Part shown: one piece after another, positions 1 through 5,721 of the stretch
Layout: the number at the start of each line of letters is the position of its first letter
How positions within the stretch are numbered: position 1 is the first letter of the stretch
NCBI GenBank assembly: GCA_937921835.1
Contig: CAKZVG010000584.1
Coordinates: 1 to 6,347, forward strand
Origin: an uncultured Bryobacteraceae bacterium
GTDB lineage: Bacteria; Acidobacteriota; Terriglobia; Bryobacterales; Bryobacteraceae
DNA: 6,347 nt
Direction: 5' to 3'
Program-made: the position numbers and the translations under genes
The notes under the pieces: generated by a model
The model's input: the letters and a program-made list of their open reading frames with translations, nothing else
Database searches by the model: none
Told to the model about the DNA's origin: nothing

Positions 1-980
1 TCAGCATCGGCATGAATCACATCGATTCGGCGACACTGCGCTATGCCGAAAACGGCTGGATCTGGCGCGCCCGCTATCAGAACAGCGAACGCCGCTGGAT
101 CGAGGAGAGCGTGGGCGTCAACCTCCGCAGGTGGGGGTTCAACAGCGTCGGCTGGGTGCAGGAAGTGGTGATCCGAACGCCTTCCATTCACCGGCATTCG
201 CGCAATTGGAGCTACGAGCACTACCAGTGGCTGGCGATGCCTTACTGCCACCTGCTGCCCTTCGCCGAAACGCATCAATGGGACGTCGAGACGCGGCTCC
301 CGGACTTCTTCAGCCGGGACTTCGAGGAATGGTGCGATGCCGTCGCCCGCGACTCGTGCCAGCGCATGGCCAACGACCCGAAGCTGATCGGTTACTTCTA
401 CGTCGATTGTCCGGTGTGGGTGCACGCCGGGCTGGCCAAGTGGCGCGGACCGCTGTTCGATCCCAAGCGGCTGGAGAGTGAGACCGGACGGCAGGAACTG
501 CGGGCGCTGGCCACGCGCTACTACCAGGTAACGCACGACGCCATCCGGCGCTACGACCGGAACCATCTCATCCTCGGCGACCGCTACGAGGCGCGCCAGC
601 CGGTTCCGGTGGAAGTGCTCGAAGCGGCTCGCCCGTACGTGGACGTCCTGAGCTTCCAGGACTTCGCCGGCCCGGCGCAGGTGACGGCCGACCTGAAGCG
701 GTTCCATGAACTGACCGGAAAGCCCGTGCTGCTGGCCGACGCGGCCGTTCCTGAACGCCGTACAGCCAAGGGAGCCGGACTGGGCAAGCGCTACGCCGAA
801 ATGATCCGCGCCCTCCGCGAACTGCCCTCATGCGTGGGCTGGCACGTCTGCGGCGCTTACCTGGCGAACCGTTCCCGGAACTACGGCTTCCTCGACGAGA
901 AGGAGGAGGGCGACCCTGATTTCCTGCGCGAGGTCGCCGCCGCCAACGCCGCCACCACCGGATTCATGCGCCGCCTGTGA
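1..980 (+). CDS. Agarase-like TIM-barrel glycoside hydrolase family protein, 5' end outside the window
   Basis: The reading frame is open to the left edge (Ser-Ile-Gly precede the first Met at 12), and the conserved start of the barrel lies right at the edge, so this is the C-terminal part of a longer protein rather than a gene starting at 12. Counting from that Met, recognisable pieces are an LRRWGFNSVGW strand (38-48), a GYFYVDCPVW segment (127-136) where clan-A glycoside hydrolases carry the acid/base residue, LGDRYEA (188-194), YVDVLSFQDF (209-218), GKPVLLADAA (236-245) where the nucleophile normally sits, and a C-terminal CVGWHVCGAY...NYGFLDE block (274-296). The order matches agarase/GH42-like barrels. 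Both usual catalytic glutamates seem absent, with Asp132/Cys133 and Asp242 at or near those places, so the enzymatic activity is uncertain. A role in polysaccharide or glycoside breakdown is inferred from the fold only. The natural stop is at 978-980. Confidence 0.72.
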   Translation, partial: SIGMNHIDSATLRYAENGWIWRARYQNSERRWIEESVGVNLRRWGFNSVGWVQEVVIRTPSIHRHSRNWSYEHYQWLAMPYCHLLPFAETHQWDVETRLPDFFSRDFEEWCDAVARDSCQRMANDPKLIGYFYVDCPVWVHAGLAKWRGPLFDPKRLESETGRQELRALATRYYQVTHDAIRRYDRNHLILGDRYEARQPVPVEVLEAARPYVDVLSFQDFAGPAQVTADLKRFHELTGKPVLLADAAVPERRTAKGAGLGKRYAEMIRALRELPSCVGWHVCGAYLANRSRNYGFLDEKEEGDPDFLREVAAANAATTGFMRRL

Positions 981-1125
981 GGCCCGCCGGCGGAAGCCCG
1001 CTCCCGCAGGCGCTTTGCTTCTTCAGCGAAGGGGTGTGGAGGTCGGCAGGCATGCCGGATCTCGTAGGCGCTCCGATGCGGGGCGGGGAAGTTGCTTCCG
1101 TTGTAGCGGCCGCACCGGCGCCGCT

Positions 1126-1632
1126 TCAGGGCAGCAGCCAGGCGCCGTCATGGCGGGTTGGTTCGGGAGCGCGGACGATCCGGCGCAGTTCGCTGTGATC
1201 GAGCCAGTTGACCGCGCAGCGCGGGCAGTTGTCGATGACAATGTTGCCCGGGCCGGCGTAGGGATGGGTGTGCATGGACTCGCCGCAGTGGGGACAGCGC
1301 AGGCGGCGGTTGAGATCGCGCGGATTCAAGGGCTCGGGTTTGCCCGCGGACTGATCATAGCGCGCGCGCAGCGTGCGCACGATCTCGACAAAGCTCGCCA
1401 TGGAGATCAGCAGCCCGCGGCAACGGCCGCAGTAGAGCAAGATCTCGCCGCCTGCGGCAGCCATCACCAGCGGCGCCTGGCAGAGGGGACAGGCGGTCTC
1501 AACCGGTTCGTCCAGCACGCGCACGCCGTCGGCGTTCGGCTCAGGGAAGTGGAAGGTCTGGCAGAAATCGCAGACCAGAGCCTCCTTGGCGGCCTCCACG
1601 CGCATCGCCGCGCCGCAGTTGGGACAGTTCAC
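1126..1632 (-). CDS. Small protein with three zinc ribbons (TFIIB-type zinc-finger-like)
   Basis: The 168-residue product has twelve cysteines arranged as three four-Cys zinc-binding units: C3/C6 with C21/C24, C48/C51 with C68/C71, and C113/C116 with C136/C139. The last unit, ending CPRCAVNWLDHSEL (136-149), closely fits the zf-TFIIB pattern of a CPxC pair followed by W-L-D and a glutamate, and the middle unit is a relaxed version of it. A basic linker (about 86-112) joins units two and three. There is no signal peptide or membrane segment, so it should be cytoplasmic. The function is unknown; such ribbons bind zinc and often mediate protein or nucleic acid contacts. I chose the GTG at 1632 over an ATG at 1761: the GTG has a strong GGGGAGGAG ribosome binding site 8 bases upstream, and the first ribbon starts two residues after it, whereas the 43-residue upstream extension is low-complexity and unlike a protein domain. 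The gene converges on the barrel gene and diverges from the cysteine-hydrolase-like gene. Confidence 0.78.
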   Translation of the reverse strand: MNCPNCGAAMRVEAAKEALVCDFCQTFHFPEPNADGVRVLDEPVETACPLCQAPLVMAAAGGEILLYCGRCRGLLISMASFVEIVRTLRARYDQSAGKPEPLNPRDLNRRLRCPHCGESMHTHPYAGPGNIVIDNCPRCAVNWLDHSELRRIVRAPEPTRHDGAWLLP

Positions 1633-1640
1633 CCGCCGGA

Positions 1641-1649
1641 CTCCTCCCC
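1641..1649 (-). promoter_or_regulatory. Shine-Dalgarno site that fixes the GTG start of the zinc-ribbon gene
   Basis: On the minus strand these bases read GGGGAGGAG, eight bases before the GTG at 1632-1630. This is among the strongest ribosome binding sites in the window and is the main reason for preferring this start over the upstream ATG at 1761. Confidence 0.75.
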
Positions 1650-1848
1650 GACCCGCAAGGATAGCAGGAACGGGTGCGCTTCCGCGCCGCCGGGAGCAGG
1701 CCCCGGCTTTGACACCAGAGGAGGGAAAGTTTGTGCTTGCTGAGCCGTCAGGCGTACCCATTCCGCGTTACTATCAGAATATCTGCAAGCTGGGATGCTC
1801 TCCCCGGAAGAGCAGGCGCGCTAAGCGGAGTGTTTCGTACCGTGCGCC

Positions 1849-1875
1849 GAAGCGCCGCTTCCGTTCCCGGAAGTG
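1849..1875 (+). other. Overlapping inverted repeats in the leader of the cysteine-hydrolase-like gene
   Basis: CTTCCG (1858-1863) and CGGAAG (1868-1873) form a perfect six-base stem around a TTCC loop, extendable to eight pairs with one G-U (1856-1863 with 1868-1875). The same left arm can instead pair with GAAGC just upstream (1849-1853 with 1857-1861), or its CCGCTT (1855-1860) can pair with AAGCGG at 1823-1828, so the structures exclude one another. No run of T follows, so this is not a standard intrinsic terminator. It lies about 37 bases upstream of the start codon at 1913. A regulatory role is speculative in such GC-rich DNA. Confidence 0.25.
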
Positions 1876-1902
1876 AGCCGGGGAGCACGGAAAGAAAATC
1901 GC

Positions 1903-1911
1903 AGGAGGAGG
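1903..1911 (+). promoter_or_regulatory. Ribosome binding site of the cysteine-hydrolase-like gene
   Basis: The bases AGGAGGAGG carry two overlapping AGGAGG registers directly upstream of the ATG at 1913. The first (1903-1908) leaves four bases before the start and the second (1906-1911) only one, so the upstream register is more likely used. The spacing is slightly short but the match is strong. Confidence 0.65.
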
Positions 1912-1912
1912 C

Positions 1913-2836
1913 ATGGCTAACCCCACCAAGTACGATACCGGCTGGTTCACCGACGCCGATGAGCTTACCGAACAAATCGGACTCGGCTACCGTGATCCGG
2001 CCCAGGTTCAGGCCGCGACGCGTCTCGTTGACGCATTCGCCCGCCGGGGTGGAAGCGGCGTCTTCACCAAGCTGGAGCGCGCCAAAATCGCCGCCGGACT
2101 GAAAAAGCGGCTGGCTGATTTCAATTCCTTCAACCAGGGCGATACCTGGCTGTGCGGGATCGCGACCTTCATTCGCGTCTGGGCGCACGACTTCCCCGCC
2201 CAATACGTCCAACTCGCCACCGATCTTTACGAGAAGGGCGAGGGCAGGCTGGCCAATCAGCCCAAGTACGCCGGCAAGGCCATCAAGCCATCGCAGGCGC
2301 TGCGCGACTCACCGCCGGGAAAGCTGTCCAACGGCAAGGAGTTCGACCACGCCGACTGGATCGTTCTGGCCTCGGTCCGCGAAGCGTTCAACAACGTGTT
2401 CGACTACACCGCCAACGAGGGGATCTTCCGCATCAAGGCCTGGAACTTCCCGCGCGATGTCGAAGGCGAGTTCAAGGCCGCCGGTTACCAGAAAATCGTC
2501 AACAAGGCCGACGGCCTGAAGTGTCAGGGCTACGACAACCTGATGGCGGCGACCCGCCTCTACGAATCCGGCTGGCGCGTGATTCTGCTGATCAACTCGC
2601 GGCTGCTCTCGCGCGACAAAAAAGCGGTCGGGGCCAGCGCGCTGGTCTACCATTCGAACCACTGGGTCGGCCTGAACCAGGCCATCACGATTTCGACCTT
2701 CAACGGCCAGAACCGCGTGTTGCCGTTCTCGGTGTACTCCTGGGACGGCTTGTACACCGTGCCGCGCTGGAATGAGCCGCTGCCGCTGACGACGTTTATC
2801 AACAGCTACTTCGGTTTCGTCGCCGGGCACGTCTGA
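1913..2836 (+). CDS. Uncharacterised protein, probable papain-like cysteine hydrolase fold
   Basis: The protein has 307 residues, no signal peptide and no membrane segment. The core begins with NQGDTWLCGIATF (74-86), where Gln75 and Cys81 are placed like the oxyanion-hole Gln and nucleophilic Cys of papain-like enzymes, followed by a helix and YVQLATDLYEKGEG (98-111). A middle block ADWIVLASVREAFNNVFDY (147-165) and a helical GEFKAAGY follow. Near the end come a beta strand VILLIN (223-228) and SNHWVGL (248-254) with the likely catalytic His250, then FSVYSWDGLY (272-281), where Asp278 could be the third residue. From memory, the same pattern (NQ...LCGPAAF, DWITLASLR, NHWVVL, F-VYTWG) occurs in uncharacterised proteobacterial proteins, some near type VI secretion genes; I cannot verify this here. 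Peptidase, amidase and transglutaminase-like activities are all possible. The start is supported by a strong AGGAGG and an in-frame stop at 1874. It is a single-gene unit, with no obvious immunity or partner gene beside it. Confidence 0.72.
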   Translation: MANPTKYDTGWFTDADELTEQIGLGYRDPAQVQAATRLVDAFARRGGSGVFTKLERAKIAAGLKKRLADFNSFNQGDTWLCGIATFIRVWAHDFPAQYVQLATDLYEKGEGRLANQPKYAGKAIKPSQALRDSPPGKLSNGKEFDHADWIVLASVREAFNNVFDYTANEGIFRIKAWNFPRDVEGEFKAAGYQKIVNKADGLKCQGYDNLMAATRLYESGWRVILLINSRLLSRDKKAVGASALVYHSNHWVGLNQAITISTFNGQNRVLPFSVYSWDGLYTVPRWNEPLPLTTFINSYFGFVAGHV

Positions 2837-2846
2837 GCGGGGGCGC

Positions 2847-2869
2847 GCAAGCGCTTGCCGGCCGGCCGG
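2847..2869. repeat. Two adjacent perfect palindromes in the spacer after the cysteine-hydrolase-like gene
   Basis: GCAAGCGCTTGC (2847-2858) and CCGGCCGGCCGG (2858-2869) are each perfect 12-base palindromes, lying 11 bases after the stop at 2836. Neither leaves a good loop for a long hairpin and no T-run follows, so a standard terminator is doubtful. The first could be a dimeric protein binding site or a weak stem; the second may simply reflect GC-rich composition. The rest of the 192-base spacer (2837-3028) holds a TGTAAT at 2883-2888 resembling a -10 box but without a matching -35 at normal spacing. Confidence 0.3.
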
Positions 2870-3028
2870 ATCCCGGATCTGCTGTAATGGGAACGGCCGA
2901 TGAGGAACTGGCTCCGCCAGAGCGGCCCGGAGACGCGTTCGCGCCGCCCGGGCGTTGCGATGCACGAACCAGGGGCGCGCCGCGGCGCCACCCCGGCCAT
3001 CCCTTGCGGCATTCCGGAGTCTAGCGCC

Positions 3029-4147
3029 ATGACACGCCGCCACTGCCTGATGCTGCCGGCCGGCGCGCCCGCGCTGAAGGCCCAGGAGAAGCTGCGGGTG
3101 GGCGTCATCGGCCTCACCCACGGCCACGCGCAAGGCTTCTTGCGCAACTACCTGAAACGCCCGGACCTGGACATCGCCGGCGTCTCCGAACCCGACGCGA
3201 GCGTCGCCGCGCGTTACCGCGAAGGCTTTCAACTCGACCGTTCTCGCCTGTACGCCAGCCACGCCGCCATGCTCGAGGCGGTGAAGCCGGAAGCCGCGAT
3301 GGTCTTCAATTCGACCTACGAGCACCGCGAAGCGGTGGAACTGTGCGCGCGGCGCGGCATCCCGGTGATGATGGAGAAGCCGCTGGCGGTGAGCATGAAG
3401 CACGCCCGCGCCATGCTGGCGGCGGCGCGGAGCTCCGGCGCTCCGGTGCTGGTGAATTACGAGACCACGTGGTACGCGGTGAACGGGCCCATCCGGCGAA
3501 TGGTAATGGAAGAGAGGCGGCTGGGCGCCCTCCGCCGCATCGTGACGCACTACGGCCATCGCGGACCGAAAGAGATCGGCGCTCCCGCTGAGTTCCTGGC
3601 CTGGCTCACGGACCCGGTGAAGAACGGCGCCGGAGCGCTTTTCGACTTTGGCTGCTATGGCGCCAACTTCGCCACCTGGCTGCTGGGCGACGAGCGGCCG
3701 CTTTCGGTTACGGCGCTGACGCACACCAACAAGCCGGCGGTCTACCCGCGGGTCGACGACGAGGCGACGGTGGTGGTGCAATACCCCGGCGCGCAGTTGG
3801 TGATCCAGGCCTCCTGGAACTGGCCGTATAGCCGGAAGGACATGGAGATTTACGGCGACAACGGCTACCTGATCACCTCCAACCCGCGCGACTACCGCTA
3901 CCGCTGGGGGGCGATGAAACAGGAGGAATCCGCCAGCGCGCCGCCCCTGGCCGCGCCCGGGGACGACGTGATCCGTTATTTCGCGGCGGTTGTGCGCGGG
4001 CAGATCCGGCCCGAAGGGCTATCGTCGCTTGAGAACAACCTGCTGGTCACGGCGATTCTGGAGGCGGCCCGGGAGTCGGCGCGCAGCGGGCGCACGGTGC
4101 GCATCCACTCCCTCGCTACAGGAACTCAACCGTCCGGGCCAGCTTGA
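3029..4147 (+). CDS. Gfo/Idh/MocA family NAD(P)-dependent oxidoreductase
   Basis: The 372-residue protein has the two-domain layout of this family. An N-terminal Rossmann fold opens with KLRVGVIGLTHGHA (21-34); a variant nucleotide-binding loop, His-rich where many members have GxGxxG, follows the first strand. The family signature EKP sits at 116-118 (MMEKPLAVS) and the C-terminal substrate domain carries GALFDFGCYGAN (202-213). There the Asp206...Tyr210 arrangement has Tyr where many members have His, as in glucose-fructose oxidoreductase-like branches. Members oxidise, reduce or epimerise sugars, inositols or sugar-linked groups with NAD(P); the substrate here cannot be read from sequence. 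Residues 1-19 (MTRRHCLMLPAGAPALKAQ) look like a shortened twin-Arg or Sec signal, so export to the periplasm is possible. I chose the ATG at 3029, with GGAG nine bases upstream, over an in-frame ATG at 2900 whose extra 43 residues look non-protein. The last 32 bases overlap serA on the opposite strand. Confidence 0.85.
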   Translation: MTRRHCLMLPAGAPALKAQEKLRVGVIGLTHGHAQGFLRNYLKRPDLDIAGVSEPDASVAARYREGFQLDRSRLYASHAAMLEAVKPEAAMVFNSTYEHREAVELCARRGIPVMMEKPLAVSMKHARAMLAAARSSGAPVLVNYETTWYAVNGPIRRMVMEERRLGALRRIVTHYGHRGPKEIGAPAEFLAWLTDPVKNGAGALFDFGCYGANFATWLLGDERPLSVTALTHTNKPAVYPRVDDEATVVVQYPGAQLVIQASWNWPYSRKDMEIYGDNGYLITSNPRDYRYRWGAMKQEESASAPPLAAPGDDVIRYFAAVVRGQIRPEGLSSLENNLLVTAILEAARESARSGRTVRIHSLATGTQPSGPA

Positions 4148-5702
4148 CGGCGGGGTTCTCGCGAAGCTGCGCCAGCACCGCCTCGGGCACCGTCTCGTCG
4201 GTCTCCACCAGCGCCAGCGCGATCAGATGGCCGTCGCCGGGCGGCGGATCCTGGCGTCCCAGGGAGAAGTTGGCGATGTTGATTTTGTTGCGGCCGAGGA
4301 CCGTGCCCACATGGCCGATGACGCCCGGCACGTCCTGGTTCTTCATGAACGTGAGGTGGCCGGCCAGCGGCGCTTCGCAGTAGATGCCGTCCACCTGGAG
4401 CAGACGCGGGCGGTCAAGCACCACCGCGCCCTCGACGGTGGTGAGGCCGGCTTCGGTCTCGACTTCCACCGCGATGGAATCCATGTGCCCGCTGCGTTTT
4501 TCGTGACGCTCGGCGACGCTGAGGCCGCGTTCGCTGGCGATCTGCATGGCGTTTACCAGGTTCGGCTTGATGTCCAGCGAGCGTTTGAGCACGCCCGCCA
4601 GTCCGGCGTTGCGGAGCAGCTTGGTGTCATAATCGGCGACCTTGCCGTAGTAGACCATGCGGACGCTGCGCGGATTTTCCGCGGCGACGTAGGAAGCGAA
4701 CTGGCCCAGCCGGTCGGCCAGATCGATGTAGGGGCCGAGCGCCTTGTACTGCTCGGGCGACAGCGCCGGCATGTTGACGGCGTTGATGACGACCCCGCTG
4801 GTAAGGTACTCGATGAGCTGCTCGACGATGCGTATGCCGACGATCTCCTGCGCCTCCTCGGTGGAGCCGCCGATGTGCGGCGTCGCGATCACCTCGTTGA
4901 GCGCAAAGAGCGGAAAGCCCGGCGGCGGCGGTTCGGGAACGAAAACGTCCAGGGCGGCGCCGGCCACGTGTTTGGACTCGATGGCCTCGCGCAAGGCTTC
5001 GAGGTCGATCAGTTCGCCGCGCGCGCAGTTGACGATGCGCACGCCCGGCTTCATGGCCGCGAAGGCGTCTCTTGAAAGGAAGTTGCGCGTCTCGGGCGTG
5101 AGCGCCATGTGTAGCGTGATGTAGTCGGACTGGGCGTAGAGCGCGGACAGGTCGACCAGTTCCACGTTGAGGTCCGAGGCCACTTGCGGGCTGACGTAGG
5201 GGTCGTGCGCGATGATGCGCATCTCGAAAGCGCGCGCGCGCAGCACCACCTCGCGCCCAATGCTGCCCAGTCCGAGGATGCCCAGCGTCTTGCCGCGCAG
5301 TTCGTGGCCGATCAGACTTTTCTTCTCCCACTTGCCGGACTTGGTGGAGGCGCTGGCCTGGGGCACCGAGCGCGCCATGGCGAGCATCAGCGCGATGGTA
5401 TGCTCGGCCACCGACACGGCGTTGCCGCCCGGAGTGTTCATCACCAGCACGCCAGCGGCGGTGGCGGCGGGCAGGTCAACGTTGTCGACTCCGACACCGG
5501 CGCGCCCGATCACCTTCAGCCTGGGCGCCTGAGCCAGCACATCGGGTTTCACCTTGACGGCGCTGCGCACCAGCAGGGCGTCGCAATCGGCCAGGTGAGA
5601 CGCGTATTCCTTGGGGTTGGAGACCACGATGTCCCAGCCCGGTTGCGCCTTGAGCTTCTCGATGGCGGCCGGGGACATCGGCTCGGCGACAAGTACTTTC
5701 AT
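4116..5702 (-). CDS. serA: D-3-phosphoglycerate dehydrogenase, long form with ASB and ACT domains
   Basis: This enzyme oxidises 3-phosphoglycerate to 3-phosphohydroxypyruvate with NAD, the first committed step of serine synthesis, in the cytoplasm. At 528 residues it matches the long (type 1) form. The catalytic/substrate domain is split around the NAD domain: RAGVGVDNVD (67-76) and PGGNAVSVAEH (91-101) are substrate-domain motifs, GLGSIG (144-149) with Asp167 binds NAD, and the catalytic residues are Arg228 (NCARGE), Glu257 (PEP) and His276 (TPHIGGST). An intervening ASB-type domain spans about 316-450 and a C-terminal ACT domain about 453-528 (DVPGVIGHVGTVLGRNKINI), which in relatives binds serine for feedback inhibition. 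A proline-rich stretch follows Glu257. The ATG start is supported by GAGAGGA lying 12 bases upstream, a rather long spacing, directly after the stop of the upstream aminotransferase. The 19-base gap indicates co-transcription with that gene. Its 3' end overlaps the convergent oxidoreductase gene by 32 bases. Confidence 0.96.
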   Translation of the reverse strand: MKVLVAEPMSPAAIEKLKAQPGWDIVVSNPKEYASHLADCDALLVRSAVKVKPDVLAQAPRLKVIGRAGVGVDNVDLPAATAAGVLVMNTPGGNAVSVAEHTIALMLAMARSVPQASASTKSGKWEKKSLIGHELRGKTLGILGLGSIGREVVLRARAFEMRIIAHDPYVSPQVASDLNVELVDLSALYAQSDYITLHMALTPETRNFLSRDAFAAMKPGVRIVNCARGELIDLEALREAIESKHVAGAALDVFVPEPPPPGFPLFALNEVIATPHIGGSTEEAQEIVGIRIVEQLIEYLTSGVVINAVNMPALSPEQYKALGPYIDLADRLGQFASYVAAENPRSVRMVYYGKVADYDTKLLRNAGLAGVLKRSLDIKPNLVNAMQIASERGLSVAERHEKRSGHMDSIAVEVETEAGLTTVEGAVVLDRPRLLQVDGIYCEAPLAGHLTFMKNQDVPGVIGHVGTVLGRNKINIANFSLGRQDPPPGDGHLIALALVETDETVPEAVLAQLRENPAVKLARTVEFL

Positions 5703-5721
5703 CGATGTATTCAGTCCTCTC

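Larger units (their letters stand above)
1633..1912. promoter_or_regulatory. Divergent intergenic region between the zinc-ribbon gene and the cysteine-hydrolase-like gene
   Basis: These 280 bases separate two genes transcribed away from each other, so promoters for both should lie here. On the plus strand a perfect TTGACA occurs at 1709-1714, but the hexamer 17 bases on (TGTGCT, 1732-1737) matches the -10 consensus at only three of six positions. An AT-richer island at 1768-1785 (with TACTAT at 1769-1774) is another candidate for a -10 region. I see no convincing minus-strand promoter. Codon patterns here do not look like a protein, and stops close the frame upstream of 1913 (TGA at 1874-1876). 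The assignment rests on gene orientation; the individual promoter boxes are weak. Confidence 0.4.

Noticed and set aside
1044..1099. Possible terminator hairpins between the convergent barrel and zinc-ribbon genes (CGGC/GCCG at 1044-1057, GGAAG/CTTCC at 1087-1099)
   Set aside because: Stems are only four to five base pairs and no T-run follows on either strand, so they are within chance expectation for this composition.
1015..1743. Plus-strand open frame of 242 codons
   Set aside because: It is antisense to the three-zinc-ribbon gene and has no recognisable domain or good ribosome binding site.
1633..1761. 43-residue N-terminal extension of the zinc-ribbon protein from the ATG at 1761
   Set aside because: The extension is Gly/Ser/Arg-rich low complexity, while the GTG at 1632 has a near-ideal ribosome binding site and starts right at the first ribbon.
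2900..3028. Upstream start of the oxidoreductase at 2900
   Set aside because: There is no ribosome binding site before it and the 43 extra residues are Arg/Pro/Gly-rich with no relation to the family. The ATG at 3029 is followed by a signal-like peptide and the Rossmann fold.
2309..3781. Long minus-strand open frame of 490 codons
   Set aside because: It lies opposite the cysteine-hydrolase-like gene and the Gfo/Idh/MocA gene, crosses the spacer between them, and reads as Arg/His/Val-rich shadow sequence with no domain. High GC content keeps such frames open.
3990..5075. Plus-strand open frame of 361 codons
   Set aside because: It is antisense to serA, whose catalytic motifs are unmistakable; the plus-strand product has the composition of a reverse-complement shadow.
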